This document shows positions 31,717 through 39,456 of a stretch of DNA of 39,456 bases, in pieces. A program made the position numbers and the translations under genes. Origin of the DNA: Mycolicibacterium chlorophenolicum (GTDB lineage: Bacteria > Actinomycetota > Actinomycetes > Mycobacteriales > Mycobacteriaceae). Position 1 is the stretch's first letter; each line of letters begins with the position of its first letter. The stretch spans positions 1-39,456 of the forward strand of contig NZ_JYNL01000041.1 of the NCBI RefSeq assembly GCF_001044235.1, written 5' to 3'. The notes beneath the pieces are model-generated. The model saw only the letters and a program-made list of their open reading frames with translations, had not been told where the DNA came from and searched no databases.

Positions 31717-32370
31717 TTACCGACGCTGCAACCGCTTGGCCAGGACCGCTTGCCCGGCGCCGCCGAGCTCTGGCAGGACCGAGGATCGCCCGGCCATCGC
31801 CAACAGCAGCGCTTCACCTGTTCCGGTGACTTCCGGTCCCTTGCCGTACGTCCAATCCAGGTTGGTGGCCGACAATCGGAGCCCGTGAATGCGTCGCCAC
31901 GCGCCCAGGCGTGGATTAGCCGGCACGAGGGGGAGTATGCGCCTCAACCGCTCCACGGGGACGGCGCGCGGGCACCCCAACGGTCGGCGGATGTCTTGAT
32001 GGTGAACGGTGCCGTCGACGAGAGCGATCATCCCGCCGAACCCGGCCGTCAGACCTCGGGGATGAAGACGATCCTTGAAGATCTCGAGGAGTTGCTGTGG
32101 ACTCATCGCGGCCAACGCGTCGACGCCCACCTGGTTGGCGTGCACGATGCGGCCCCGGGCCAACCGCTTCATCAGCCCGGCTGCGCCGAGATCGTCGTAA
32201 CTGATCACATGCGCCACAACGTCTTTGACACTCCACCGTTCGCACAGGCTGGGCGCGTACCACTGCGCCGCCGTCAGGGACGCGAGGAACTCCGCGAGAT
32301 CTGCGCGCTCGGCGTGGGCCATACTCATCATCGAGTCGGCAGCAGCGCCATCGTCGCCGGCTCTCATCAC
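31717..32370 (-). CDS. DinB/maleylpyruvate isomerase-like (mycothiol-dependent family) protein
   Basis: 217 residues of the TIGR03083/DinB-like family. An early helix (ERADLAEFLASLTAAQWYAPS), the motif LCERWSVKDVVAHVISYD with the first metal His, and DGTVHHQDIRRPLGCPRAVP with two more, give the expected three-His metal site. Such proteins are thought to act as thiol-dependent S-transferases or isomerases using mycothiol. GTG 32370 overlaps the stop of the SRPBCC gene, the last of three coupled genes behind an ArsR regulator. Confidence 0.85.
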   Translation of the reverse strand: MMRAGDDGAAADSMMSMAHAERADLAEFLASLTAAQWYAPSLCERWSVKDVVAHVISYDDLGAAGLMKRLARGRIVHANQVGVDALAAMSPQQLLEIFKDRLHPRGLTAGFGGMIALVDGTVHHQDIRRPLGCPRAVPVERLRRILPLVPANPRLGAWRRIHGLRLSATNLDWTYGKGPEVTGTGEALLLAMAGRSSVLPELGGAGQAVLAKRLQRR

Positions 32371-32852
32371 CGCGGTGCCTTATCGGCGAGGCGGGTGAAC
32401 CGCTGAAGATACAACGGCCATCCGGCGTCGCCGTCGACTCCACCAGCAACCGCCTCCCACCCCGGGCCGTGGCGCTCGAAGTAGCGATGCTCCAACTGCA
32501 CTCGAGTGCGGTCCGCCGATTCGGCGGTGAATTGCACCTCGACCTCGCTGGTCTTCGCGGGATCGGTTTCGATCTGCCACGTCGGGCCGATATCCCATGT
32601 GAAGACGATCCGATTGGGAGGATCGCACACCAGCACGCGCGCCCACCGGCACTGACTGCCGTCGACGCCGCGGTCGTAGATGGCTCCTCCTGCCCACGGC
32701 TCGAAAACCGTCTCGGCGATGGGTACCGCCAGCAGGTTGTGCTCACGGGGTTTGATGTCGTCGAATCGGCTCGTGAACAACGCGAATGCGACGTCGATTG
32801 ATGCGTTCACCACCACGCTTCGCCGCACACTGTCCGCCCCTGGTTGTGTCAT
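32367..32852 (-). CDS. SRPBCC/AHSA1-family protein
   Basis: 161 residues of the START-like fold: SVVVNASIDVAFALFT at the start, then FEPWAGGAIYDRGVDGSQCRWARVLVCDPPNRIVFTWDI and VEVQFTAESADRTRVQLEHRYFERHGPGWE, which match the AHSA1-type activators often paired with ArsR regulators. A hydrophobic cavity for a small ligand is expected; the ligand is unknown. The ATG overlaps the stop of the ArsR gene (ATGA) and its end overlaps the DinB-like start. Confidence 0.9.
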   Translation of the reverse strand: MTQPGADSVRRSVVVNASIDVAFALFTSRFDDIKPREHNLLAVPIAETVFEPWAGGAIYDRGVDGSQCRWARVLVCDPPNRIVFTWDIGPTWQIETDPAKTSEVEVQFTAESADRTRVQLEHRYFERHGPGWEAVAGGVDGDAGWPLYLQRFTRLADKAPR

Positions 32853-33172
32853 GAGATGTCATTCCCCGTCTCGTCTGCCATCTGCTTGAGTTTGTCCAGA
32901 GCTTGCGCCCAGAATCGATCGACGTCAGCACGAAGTGCCGCAATCCCATCCGGATCGAGTTGATACACCCGGCGAGTGCCCGCGGCCCGATCACACACCA
33001 GGCCGGCCGACTTCAACACGCGAAGATGTTGCGACACCGCAGGGCGACTCACCGGCAGGCTGCGTGCCAGCTCACCGACTGCCAGCGGACCGTGGGCAAG
33101 GCGCTCGACGATCGCGCGCCGCGTTCCGTCGGCGAGTATCAGCCAAACATCGTCCGCTTGGTAAGTGGACAC
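32849..33172 (-). CDS. ArsR-family repressor of the SRPBCC type
   Basis: 107 residues: VWLILADGTRRAIVERLAHGPLAVGELARSLPVSRPAVSQHLRVLKSAGLVCDRAAGTRRVYQLDPDG is the winged helix, followed by a long C-terminal helix. No metal-site Cys pair is present, so it probably senses a ligand handled by the SRPBCC partner. GTG 33172 lies eight bases after a TAGACT -10 box, so the gene is leaderless. The perfect dyad at 33176-33195 overlaps that box and is the likely autoregulatory operator. Confidence 0.9.
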   Translation of the reverse strand: MSTYQADDVWLILADGTRRAIVERLAHGPLAVGELARSLPVSRPAVSQHLRVLKSAGLVCDRAAGTRRVYQLDPDGIAALRADVDRFWAQALDKLKQMADETGNDIS

Positions 33173-33175
33173 GAA

Positions 33176-33195
33176 CCGTAAGTCTAAACTTACGG
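33176..33195 (-). promoter_or_regulatory. ArsR operator overlapping the -10 box
   Basis: CCGTAAGT (33176-33183), CTAA, ACTTACGG (33188-33195): perfect 8-base arms. The TAGACT -10 element on the minus strand (33186 to 33181) lies inside it, eight bases before GTG 33172. An extra GTAAGT at 33161-33166 may be a partial second site. Confidence 0.7.
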
Positions 33196-33281
33196 ATAGC
33201 GCAGATCAACCTCACGAGATGAGGTGGAAATTTGCGATGACAGCGTGGCGCACAAGGTCACGACGACCCGCGAAACTCCCG

Positions 33282-33965
33282 TCAGTTTTCAAGCGCTTTG
33301 TCGAGAGCAGTGGTGAGGTCTTCGTAGCTGCGCGGTCGGAGTCGTTCACCGTTGAGGAAGAAGGTGGGGGTTCCTTGCACTCCGAGGGCGGTCCCATCGG
33401 CGATGTCGAGTTTGATGCGCTCAACGGTGGCTGGGTCGTTGTAGGCTGCGTCGAAGGCTGCCATGTCGAGTCCGAGTTCCTGCGCGAACCCGCGGAACAC
33501 GTCATCCTTGGGGACCTGTTGCTCGCCCCAATCGGCCTGTGTCTCATACATTTTCTTGTACATCGCGTCGAGCTGACCTTGTTGCGCGGCGGCTTCCACG
33601 GCGCGGGCGGCGCGTTCGGCGTTGAAATGCGACCGCAGTGGGAAGTAGCGCAGGACGAAGTTGACCCGGTCGCCGTACTCGCCCCGAAGTTGCTCGATGG
33701 CTGGAAAGAGAGCCCGGCACCCCTCGCACTCGAAGTCGAGGAACTCGACGAAATAGACATCGCTGTCGGGAACCGTATTGAGGCGGTGACTGTTGTCCCG
33801 CACCGTCTGCCCTGCAGGCGATTCGTCCGACGCCGTCGCGGCTGGGGTGTCGACGTTCCGCACGGATAGGAACACTGCGGTCGCGACCGCGGCCACCACG
33901 ATGACGAAAGTGGTGACGAGCACTCGGGTGTTGGTCAGGATCGCCCCGACGCCTTTCGTATTCAT
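33282..33965 (-). CDS. membrane-anchored DsbA-like thioredoxin-fold protein
   Basis: 227 residues. One N-terminal helix (VLVTTFVIVVAAVATAVFL), a linker, then the DsbA/DSBA fold: FVEFLDFECEGC with the redox pair Cys 80 and Cys 83, and GVQGTPTFFLNGE with the cis-proline loop. It probably makes or repairs disulfides outside the membrane. It is divergent from the CadC-type sensor; the dyad at 33960-33989 covers both promoters, so the pair is probably metal-induced. ATG 33965 is itself within the left arm, which suggests a leaderless mRNA. Confidence 0.88.
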   Translation of the reverse strand: MNTKGVGAILTNTRVLVTTFVIVVAAVATAVFLSVRNVDTPAATASDESPAGQTVRDNSHRLNTVPDSDVYFVEFLDFECEGCRALFPAIEQLRGEYGDRVNFVLRYFPLRSHFNAERAARAVEAAAQQGQLDAMYKKMYETQADWGEQQVPKDDVFRGFAQELGLDMAAFDAAYNDPATVERIKLDIADGTALGVQGTPTFFLNGERLRPRSYEDLTTALDKALEN

Positions 33966-33989
33966 ATCAACGTACTTTAGTATATGAAT
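33960..33989. promoter_or_regulatory. CadC-type operator between dsbA-like and sensor genes
   Basis: ATTCATAT (33960-33967) and ATATGAAT (33982-33989) form an 8-base inverted repeat with a 14-base spacer, typical in base composition of ArsR/SmtB/CadC sites. TATACT on the minus strand and TACTTT (33973-33978) on the plus strand are possible -10 boxes inside it. Confidence 0.65.
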
Positions 33990-34373
33990 ATGAGTAAGCC
34001 CATCGACACCTGTGATCTGCTGTGTTTGGACCTTCCCCATGCTGAAGCCATCCGCGCCACGGTGCCTGACACCAACGCCGTGCAGGCTGCCGCCACGGCA
34101 GCGCGGGGGCTGGGTGACGCCACCCGACTCTCCATCGCCGCGGCACTGGTCGCCGGTGACGAGCTATGCGTCTGCGATATGGCCTGGGTGGTCGGGATGT
34201 CACAGGGGTTGGTGTCCCATCATCTGCGCCAACTCAAGAATGCCGCCCTGGTGTCTTCGCGCCGGCAGGGCAAGTTGGTGATGTATCAGCTCACTGACCG
34301 CGGTCGGCAGCTGACGACCGCGGTCCTGGCCGGCGCGGCAGCCACCGCGAGAAGGGACACCGATCGTGTCTGA
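33984..34373 (+). CDS. CadC-type ArsR/SmtB metal sensor
   Basis: 129 residues. The N-terminal DTCDLLCLD has Cys 10 and 14, and helix 4 has ELCVCDMAWVVG with Cys 62 and 64: together the alpha3N site for Cd(II), Pb(II) or Zn(II) of CadC. The recognition helix reads SQGLVSHHLRQLKNAALVSSRRQGKLVMYQL. The start is ATG 33984 or 33990, with no ribosome-binding site, so the mRNA is probably leaderless. The pump gene starts inside its stop. It would repress itself, the pump and the DsbA-like gene until thiophilic metal arrives. Confidence 0.92.
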   Translation: MNMSKPIDTCDLLCLDLPHAEAIRATVPDTNAVQAAATAARGLGDATRLSIAAALVAGDELCVCDMAWVVGMSQGLVSHHLRQLKNAALVSSRRQGKLVMYQLTDRGRQLTTAVLAGAAATARRDTDRV

Positions 34374-36596
34374 TAACTGCTGCGGCCCCAGGCAGCCGGC
34401 GAACCCGACGCCGGGCCCGAAAAGCTCTGGCAGGTACGGCAACTGCAACTCGCCGCGGTGGCGGCCGTCCTGCTGTGTGCGGGGTGGGTCGTCGGGCGCA
34501 TCGGCTACGGCGACGCCGCGATCGCCATCGAACTGCTCGCGGTCGCCGCCGCAGCAGCGACCTTCGTCCCCGACGCGGTTCGCAACCTTCGCCACGGCCG
34601 CATCGGGGTGGGCACCTTGATGACGATCGCCGCGATCGGCGCCGTCGCCTTGGGCCAGTTCGCCGAGGCGGCGCTGCTGGGAATCCTGTTCTCGATCGCC
34701 GAGGGCCTGGAGCATTACGCCGTGAGCCGGACCCGCCGCGGTCTGCGCTCGCTGCTGGCACTTGTGCCCCCGAAAGCATCGGTGATTCGCGACGGCCACG
34801 AAATCACCGTGGTCCCCGATGATCTCGTGGTGAGTGACCTGATGGTGATCCGGCCCGGCGATCGAGCCGCCACCGATGGCACCATCCGCTCCGGTCAGAC
34901 CAGCCTGGACCTGTCGGCCATCACCGGCGAATCGGTTCCGGTGGAGGCCGGACCGGGCAGCACGGTGCACGCGGGCGCGATCAACGGCGGCGGCGCGATT
35001 GAGGTCGAGGCCACCGCGGTGGCCGCCGACAGCTCATTGGCCCGCATCGTCCACATCGTCGAAGAGGCCCAGGAACGCAAAGGCGCCGGCCAGCGCCTCG
35101 CTGACCGCATCGCCCGCCCGCTGGTCCCGGCGATCATGATTCTGTCCGCCCTGATCGCCGCCCTTGGGGCGCTCTTCGGTAATCCGATGCTGTGGCTGGA
35201 ACGAGCACTGGTGGTGCTCGTCGCCGCATCCCCGTGCGCGCTGGCCATCGCCGTACCGCTGACCGTCGTCGCCGCCATCGGCGCCGCCAGCCGCCAGGGC
35301 GCCCTGATCAAAGGCGGCGCCGCGGTCGAAGAACTGGGCCTCATCAAAGTCATCGCCCTCGACAAGACCGGCACCCTGACCCGCAACAAACCCCAAGTCG
35401 TCGAGGTCGTCACCATCGACGGAATCACCCCCGCCGACGCGCTGGGCATGGCCGCAGCACTGGAAGCCCGCAGCGAACACCCACTCGCCCAAGCGATCCT
35501 GGCCGCCGCCCCGAACGCCACCGTGGCCGCGGACGTCACCGCCGTGCCTGGTCACGGACTCCACGGCCACCTCGACACCCACCAGCTGCGTCTGGGTAAA
35601 CCCACCTGGGTCACCCCGGGCCCCCTCGCCGCGGACGTCGAAAGGCTGCAGGCCGCAGGCGCCACCGCGGTAGTCCTGGCTCGCGACGGCGACACGTTGG
35701 CCGCCATCGGGGTCCGTGACGAGCTTCGCCCCGAGGCCGCCGAAGCCGTCGAGCAGCTTCATCGCCTCGGCGTCACCGTGGCCATGCTCACCGGCGACAA
35801 CACCCGCACCGCGCAAGCATTGGCCGTCCAAGCCGGCATCACCACCGTGCACTCCGAACTGTTGCCCGAAGACAAAGCCGCCCTACTTCCGGCCATCGCC
35901 GGGGGCCGTCGAATCGCCATGGTCGGCGACGGCGTCAACGACGCCCCCGCACTGGCCACCGCCGACATCGGTATCGCCATGGGCGCGATGGGCACCGACG
36001 TCGCCATCGAAACCGCCGACGTCGCCCTCATGGGCGAAGACCTACGGCATCTACCTCAAGTGCTCGCCCACTCCCGGCGCGCCAGACGAATCATGGTGCA
36101 AAACATCGGGTTCTCACTGGCCATCCTCGCCATCCTCATCCCGCTGGCCGCCTTCGGTGTGCTCGGCCTGGCGACCGTGGTGCTCATCCACGAATCCGCC
36201 GAAGTTCTCGTCATCCTCAACGCCATCCGCGCCGCCCGCACCCACACCCTGCCCGGCGTGACCACACCACCGCGCCGCCCCGCAGCCCCCACCATCGAGA
36301 TCGGCCCACTCCCGCACGTCCCCGATCCGTGCTGCGGACTCACAAGACCCGCCCCGGCCGCGGCAGGCTCTCTCAACGGTGTTCCGTCGACCTCCGGCAC
36401 GTCGCCGGTCGAAGAGGACTGCGCATGCTGTCAATCCGCCGAGGCGCTACCAAGCGACGTCACCGACGTCACCGACGTCACCGACGTCACCGACGTCACC
36501 GACGTCACCGACGTCACCGGGCGGCGACCCAACCTGCTCTGGAACCCCACTCCCGCCGCTGAACAGGAGCCCTCGAATGCCACGAATCACCCCTGA
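34366..36596 (+). CDS. P1B-4-type metal ATPase, frameshift near the N-terminus
   Basis: About 740 residues if repaired. GTG 34366 overlaps the sensor stop and begins VSDNCCGP, the usual start of actinobacterial pumps of this type; the frame then shifts at about 34415-34422, where GGCCCGAAAAG lacks one base needed to read PGPEKLWQVRQLQLAAV. From there the other frame continues to the stop; it is open from about 34377 and has GTG 34458. The main motifs are intact: TGES, SPCALAIAVP (SPC, P1B-4), DKTGTLTRNKP, SEHPLAQAI, TGDNTRTA, GDGVNDAPAL and HESAEVLVI. Substrates are likely Co, Cd or Zn. A Cys-rich tail (DPCCG, DCACC) and a DVT repeat follow. The frameshift may be a sequencing error or real; starting at 34458 would keep the pump but lose the Cys start. 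Confidence 0.85.
36456..36518 (+). repeat. seven tandem 9-base units encoding DVT
   Basis: GACGTCACC repeated seven times without a mismatch, inside the C-terminal tail of the P1B-4 ATPase (Asp-Val-Thr x7), between the Cys-rich motif and the stop. Perfect identity implies recent slippage or expansion. Confidence 0.9.
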
Positions 36597-36918
36597 AGCT
36601 CGCCAGCTGTACCGCCGCGAGATGACCGCCGCCGCCACCGCCGCCGACCAGCAGACACGATGGCATCACCTCGAACGAGCCCACATCGTGTCCCAACCCA
36701 ACCCGTGGCTGCACACCTGCAATCACGCCGCGATGCTCAAACTCGCACTGCACCAACACGACCGCCGCGAAGCACTCGGCCAAGTACTCCGCCTCATCGT
36801 CGCCGCCCCAGGCTCGCTGACTGGCCGCTATCCCGTCGGCAACACCGGCCGAACCTCCGCAGGCCTGATGACACCCATGCCAATTCCCGACGACCTCGCC
36901 GCACTCGTCGATAGGTGA
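36577..36918 (+). CDS. DUF3703 family protein
   Basis: 113 residues: a Pro/Glu/Arg start, HHLERAHIVSQPNPWLHTCNHAAMLKLALHQHDRREALGQVLRLIVAAPGSLTGRYPVGNTGRTSAGLMTPMPIPDDL in shortened form shows the RAHI, H..ML, GQ..RL, GNTG and PMPIP motifs of DUF3703. AGGAG lies seven bases before ATG 36577, which is inside the end of the ATPase gene, so the two overlap by 20 bases and are coupled. The family is often beside metal pumps, but its activity is unknown; the His and Cys residues could bind metal. Confidence 0.85.
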   Translation: MPRITPEARQLYRREMTAAATAADQQTRWHHLERAHIVSQPNPWLHTCNHAAMLKLALHQHDRREALGQVLRLIVAAPGSLTGRYPVGNTGRTSAGLMTPMPIPDDLAALVDR

Positions 36919-37286
36919 ACCGGGCCCCCATGGCATTCTCCGCAAGCGGTCGAGGCCGACGTTGTGACGGAACAGGCCCGCGACTTACAGCGCAGCTATC
37001 GCGGGCGGATACGTCGGAGCATACGTTCCAGCGCCGGCCATGCACGCTGCTAACCGATTGCCTGTCGTGTTTCGCCGCGCGATCGGAGAGGCCGAGTGCT
37101 TCCTCATGCCGAAATCGCTGCTATCTGAGCGATGAGGTGAGGGCCTGAAGCGCCCGCCGCAATAGGTCACGACCCTCGAAACGCCGGTGCAGGCGGGCGT
37201 ATGACTGACGCGCCCGCGGTGAGTTTGCGGATCGATTTCGAGGCGTGCGCTGCTATCACCGGCTACGGGCATTGGACACTGAGGTA
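36919..37286. other. no recognisable gene
   Basis: About 370 bases between the DUF3703 gene and the broken permease. A 28-codon frame (ATG 37201 to TAG 37285-37287) ends on the GTG of the permease but matches nothing known. No clear operator or repeat. Confidence 0.35.
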
Positions 37287-38070
37287 GTGAGCAATAGTGA
37301 ACCGCTGCTGGGTCCGGCCCTCATCGTGGTGTGCGTGGTCATGGCAGCGGCTGCGGGACTCGTCTCCAAATTCGTTCTGCGTGGCACTCTGTGGTCCGTA
37401 CCCGGCGCAGCCGTCCGGCGGCGGTACAGCTGGCTGCGGTCGGCACCGTGCTGACTGCAGCGATGGCTCGGCTCTGGTCGTCGATGCTGGTGCTGTCGGT
37501 CATGTTCGCGGTGGCTACGGTGACGGCGGCACGACGCAGCGAGGCCGACCACGGCGCGCGGTGGCTAGCATTGTCCCTTGCTGCTGGAATGGCCTCCGTC
37601 ATACCGCTTTTGCTTGTGACCCAGGTGGTGCCGTTGACTGGGGTCGCGCTCGTTCCGGTATTCGGAATCGTGCTCGGCGGCACGATGACTGCCGCCGCGG
37701 TGGCTGCCCGTCGTGCTCTCGACGCGTTGAGCCAGCGCTCAGGGGAAGTCGAGGCAGCGCTGAGTCTGGGCCTCTCCGAACGTGACTCGCGGATGGATTG
37801 CTCCCAAACCTTGACCATGCCCGCACCGCCGGTTTGGTTACGCTTCCCGGCGCGTTCGGGGGTGTGTTGTTGGCGACAGGGTCTGCGGTGCAGGCTGGTG
37901 CAGTCCAGGTCATGGTTTTGGTCTCGCTCCTGCTTGCGCAAGCTTGCGACGTCGCGGTCACCGGTGAACCTGTCGCGCGCGGCCATATCACTCGGCGTGA
38001 TCGAGCCTCCTCCGCGTCACGAGGTTGGGTTCAATCAGTTGCCCGGCTCGTTCCCAGGATTTCTCGCTGA
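37287..38070 (+). pseudogene. FetB/UPF0014-type ABC permease, broken
   Basis: Three frames together spell a FetB-like (YbbM) permease. Frame one from GTG 37287 gives SEPLLGPALIVVCVVMAAAAG; frame two gives AAVQLAAVGTVLTAAM and the long middle with VTQVVPLTGVALVPVFGIVLGG, MTAAAVAARRALDALSQRSGEVEAALSLGLSERD in parts; frame three from about 37798 gives LPNLDHARTAGLVTLPGAFGGVLLATG and VQVMVLVSLLLAQACDVAVTG. The breaks lie near 37375-37425 and 37790-37800, the second probably with a deletion of several codons. FetAB moves iron or other metals; no ATPase partner is present, which supports decay. Confidence 0.75.
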
Positions 38071-38280
38071 CCCCGCGCCTCCCACTCGGAGGAGTTGACG
38101 ACAACTGCCCGCGACGCGGCATCGATGGCCCGGCGCGGAGTGCGCCGCCACCAATCACGTTGCTGGCCAGAGCCCGGCGGTGCAACGACGCGCCCACGCG
38201 GCCGAACCCTTTCCGAGCGCGAAGTCCGAGCGCCACTACAGTCATCGTCGGTGGATTCCATCGTGTCAGGTGGTGGGGGA

Positions 38281-39456
38281 TCACTGCAGAGTGGTCAGGA
38301 GATCGTTGAGGGTCTGCGTTTCGCTGGCCGGATCGGGGTTTGCGTCCCGTATCGAGGTGAGCACGGCGTCGACGCGTCCGTCGATGGCCGTCCAGGTTGT
38401 GCTGTCGATGGCTTTGAGCTTGGGTTGCGCGTCGTCCCAGGCGATTTCGAGGTTCTTCGCGCCCGCGGTTGCTCCTGGTTGGTCGCCGGACTTCACTTTG
38501 ATCAACGTGTCGTGGGTGATGGTGCGGAAGGTTGCAACGTCGGCGGCCGGGAATTTGGCGACCGCCTGCCCCGGCGCGATGGCGATGAGGGTCGCTGGGG
38601 CCTCGGCTCCAGGGGGCGCCCCGTGAGGTTGGGCGTGCGCCCATGTCATCAGAGCACCGGTGGCCACGGCAACGGCCGCGACGTAGCCCAGCATGACCTT
38701 CTCCCGACCGGGGTTCTTCGCTCGCGGCGGATTGGTCTTCTCGATGACGTCGGCGCGGGTGACGGTCAGGTAGATGACGGTGGCCAAGATGGCGGCAAGG
38801 AAGATCACACTGGTGATGGCGACCCCGAGGCCTAGTCCCTTCTGATCCTTCGGGAAGCCGAGCCAGTCGCCGAGATTCGCCCCGAGCGGGCGGGTCAGGA
38901 TGTAAGCCAGCCAAAACGACAGCACGCTGTTGGCGCCGAGCTTCCAGCCGGCGACGACAGCGATGATCAGTCCGGCGGGAAGCAGAACCGCAACGCCGGG
39001 AGTCCATCCGGTGAGTTCCAATGTCCAGTCGCCTGCGGCTGTGCCGAGTGCGAAGGTGACGAGGATGGCGAGCCAGTAGAACAGTTCGCGGGGCAGGGTG
39101 GTGATGCTGTGGATAGACAATGTCCGTTCCTTGGCCCACCACACGCCGAAGACGACCGCGAGGAGCGCGGCGAAAACACTGGTGCTGAGCGCCAGTGGGA
39201 CGCCGAGGTCGTCGGTGAGGATGTCGGTGTACAGCGTGCCGGTCACACTGACCACGACGACGGTGAGCCAGTACACGAACGGCTTGTAGCGGTCCAGGGT
39301 GAGTTGCCAGGCCAGGACGACCACGAGCACTGCGGTGAAGATGATCGCGGTGAGGTTCAGGCTGGCGGTGACAGTCTGATTCGGGACCAGTGTGACGGTC
39401 TGATTCGGGACCCACCCGGGCTTCGGCGTGGCGTCGTGACGGCTTGATCTGGACCC
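38281..39456 (-). CDS. COG4705-like multi-helix membrane protein, 5' end outside the window
   Basis: At least 391 residues, open to the window end. Membrane helices follow from about the start: LTAIIFTAVLVVVLAW, then VYWLTVVVVSVTGTLYTDILTDDLGVPLALST, LSIHSITTLPRELFYWLAILVTFALGTAAGDWTLE and NSVLSFWLAYILTRPLGANLGDWLG, which are the conserved blocks of uncharacterised COG4705 proteins. A non-membrane C-terminal region (about 120 residues, after AHAQPHG) is predicted outside. The first 30 visible residues hold PNQTVTLVPNQTVT in place of the usual first helix, so the front may be rearranged. GTG 39330 could serve as an internal start. Function unknown. Confidence 0.82.
   Translation of the reverse strand, partial: GSRSSRHDATPKPGWVPNQTVTLVPNQTVTASLNLTAIIFTAVLVVVLAWQLTLDRYKPFVYWLTVVVVSVTGTLYTDILTDDLGVPLALSTSVFAALLAVVFGVWWAKERTLSIHSITTLPRELFYWLAILVTFALGTAAGDWTLELTGWTPGVAVLLPAGLIIAVVAGWKLGANSVLSFWLAYILTRPLGANLGDWLGFPKDQKGLGLGVAITSVIFLAAILATVIYLTVTRADVIEKTNPPRAKNPGREKVMLGYVAAVAVATGALMTWAHAQPHGAPPGAEAPATLIAIAPGQAVAKFPAADVATFRTITHDTLIKVKSGDQPGATAGAKNLEIAWDDAQPKLKAIDSTTWTAIDGRVDAVLTSIRDANPDPASETQTLNDLLTTLQ
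39368..39413. repeat. two-copy 24-base direct repeat
   Basis: GTGACnGTCTGATTCGGGACC occurs at 39368 and again at 39392, with one mismatch in the first 21 bases. On the minus strand it encodes PNQTVT twice at the front of the COG4705-like gene. Confidence 0.75.

Noticed and set aside
36456..36518. Tandem repeat considered as a CRISPR or iteron array
   Set aside because: Nine-base units without spacers, in frame within an ATPase gene; better explained as a coding minisatellite.
37988..39415. Minus-strand open frame of 475 codons
   Set aside because: Arg/His/Pro-rich shadow of the COG4705-like gene in another frame, without hydrophobic segments or motifs.

Overview
The window looks like an accessory metal-resistance region (plasmid or genomic island) of a high-GC mycobacterium, probably a Mycolicibacterium-type environmental species. 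Signs of this are a RicR/CsoR-family regulator, an LpqS-like protein next to a CysK2-like enzyme and an MFS exporter (the order I recall for M. tuberculosis Rv0847-Rv0849), an MmcO-like multicopper oxidase, lipoprotein and L,D-transpeptidase genes of mycobacterial type, and several promoters whose -10 box sits directly in front of the start codon (leaderless genes). I saw no replication, integrase or transposase gene, rRNA, tRNA or CRISPR array.

Layout. 1-1.1 kb: two unrecognised genes, one with a partial BRCT domain and two zinc ribbons. 1.1-4.2 kb: a divergent promoter with two CsoR-type palindromes drives a rhodanese lipoprotein and a DUF1326 protein; then a 47-residue Met/Cys-rich peptide and a membrane protein with a His-rich tail. 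4.2-6.9 kb: a secreted protein, a BlaI-type repressor with its M56 membrane protease, and a small DUF2933-like membrane protein. 6.95-10.2 kb: the csoR/ricR-copZ-copA operon (minus strand) behind two CsoR-type palindromes. 10.5-13.3 kb: an L,D-transpeptidase, a membrane protein and an NlpC/P60 hydrolase, with BlaI-like sites at two of the promoters. 13.5-17.3 kb: a methyltransferase behind another CsoR-type palindrome, then lpqS-cysK2-MFS. 17.4-25.8 kb: a CopRS-type block (CopB-like ATPase, DUF302, DUF305, sensor kinase, response regulator, multicopper oxidase, SHOCT protein, FMN-barrel protein) in which three intergenic regions carry the same direct-repeat box. 25.9-29.3 kb: a sulfur operon (metallo-beta-lactamase/rhodanese, MFS, ArsR-rhodanese) behind a perfect inverted repeat. 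29.3-31.3 kb: Met/Gly/Pro-rich membrane protein, SHOCT protein and secreted cupredoxin. 31.7-33.2 kb: an ArsR-SRPBCC-DinB-like operon. 33.3-36.9 kb: DsbA-like protein divergent from a CadC-type sensor, followed by a P1B-4 ATPase (apparently frameshifted near its start) and DUF3703. 37.3-38.1 kb: a broken FetB-type permease. 38.3 kb to the end: a COG4705-like membrane protein running off the window.

How it may work together. Cytoplasmic copper would be sensed by the CsoR/RicR repressor and exported by CopZ/CopA. Extracytoplasmic copper would be sensed by the kinase and answered by the CopB-like pump, multicopper oxidase, DUF305 protein and cupredoxin. The BlaI/M56 pair may tie a third input to cell-wall enzymes. 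A CadC-type sensor controls a Cd/Co/Zn-type pump. Several sulfur genes (CysK2-like, rhodaneses, persulfide dioxygenase-like) suggest that copper damage to thiol metabolism is dealt with as well. The enzyme families rest on motifs; the regulatory links are inference.
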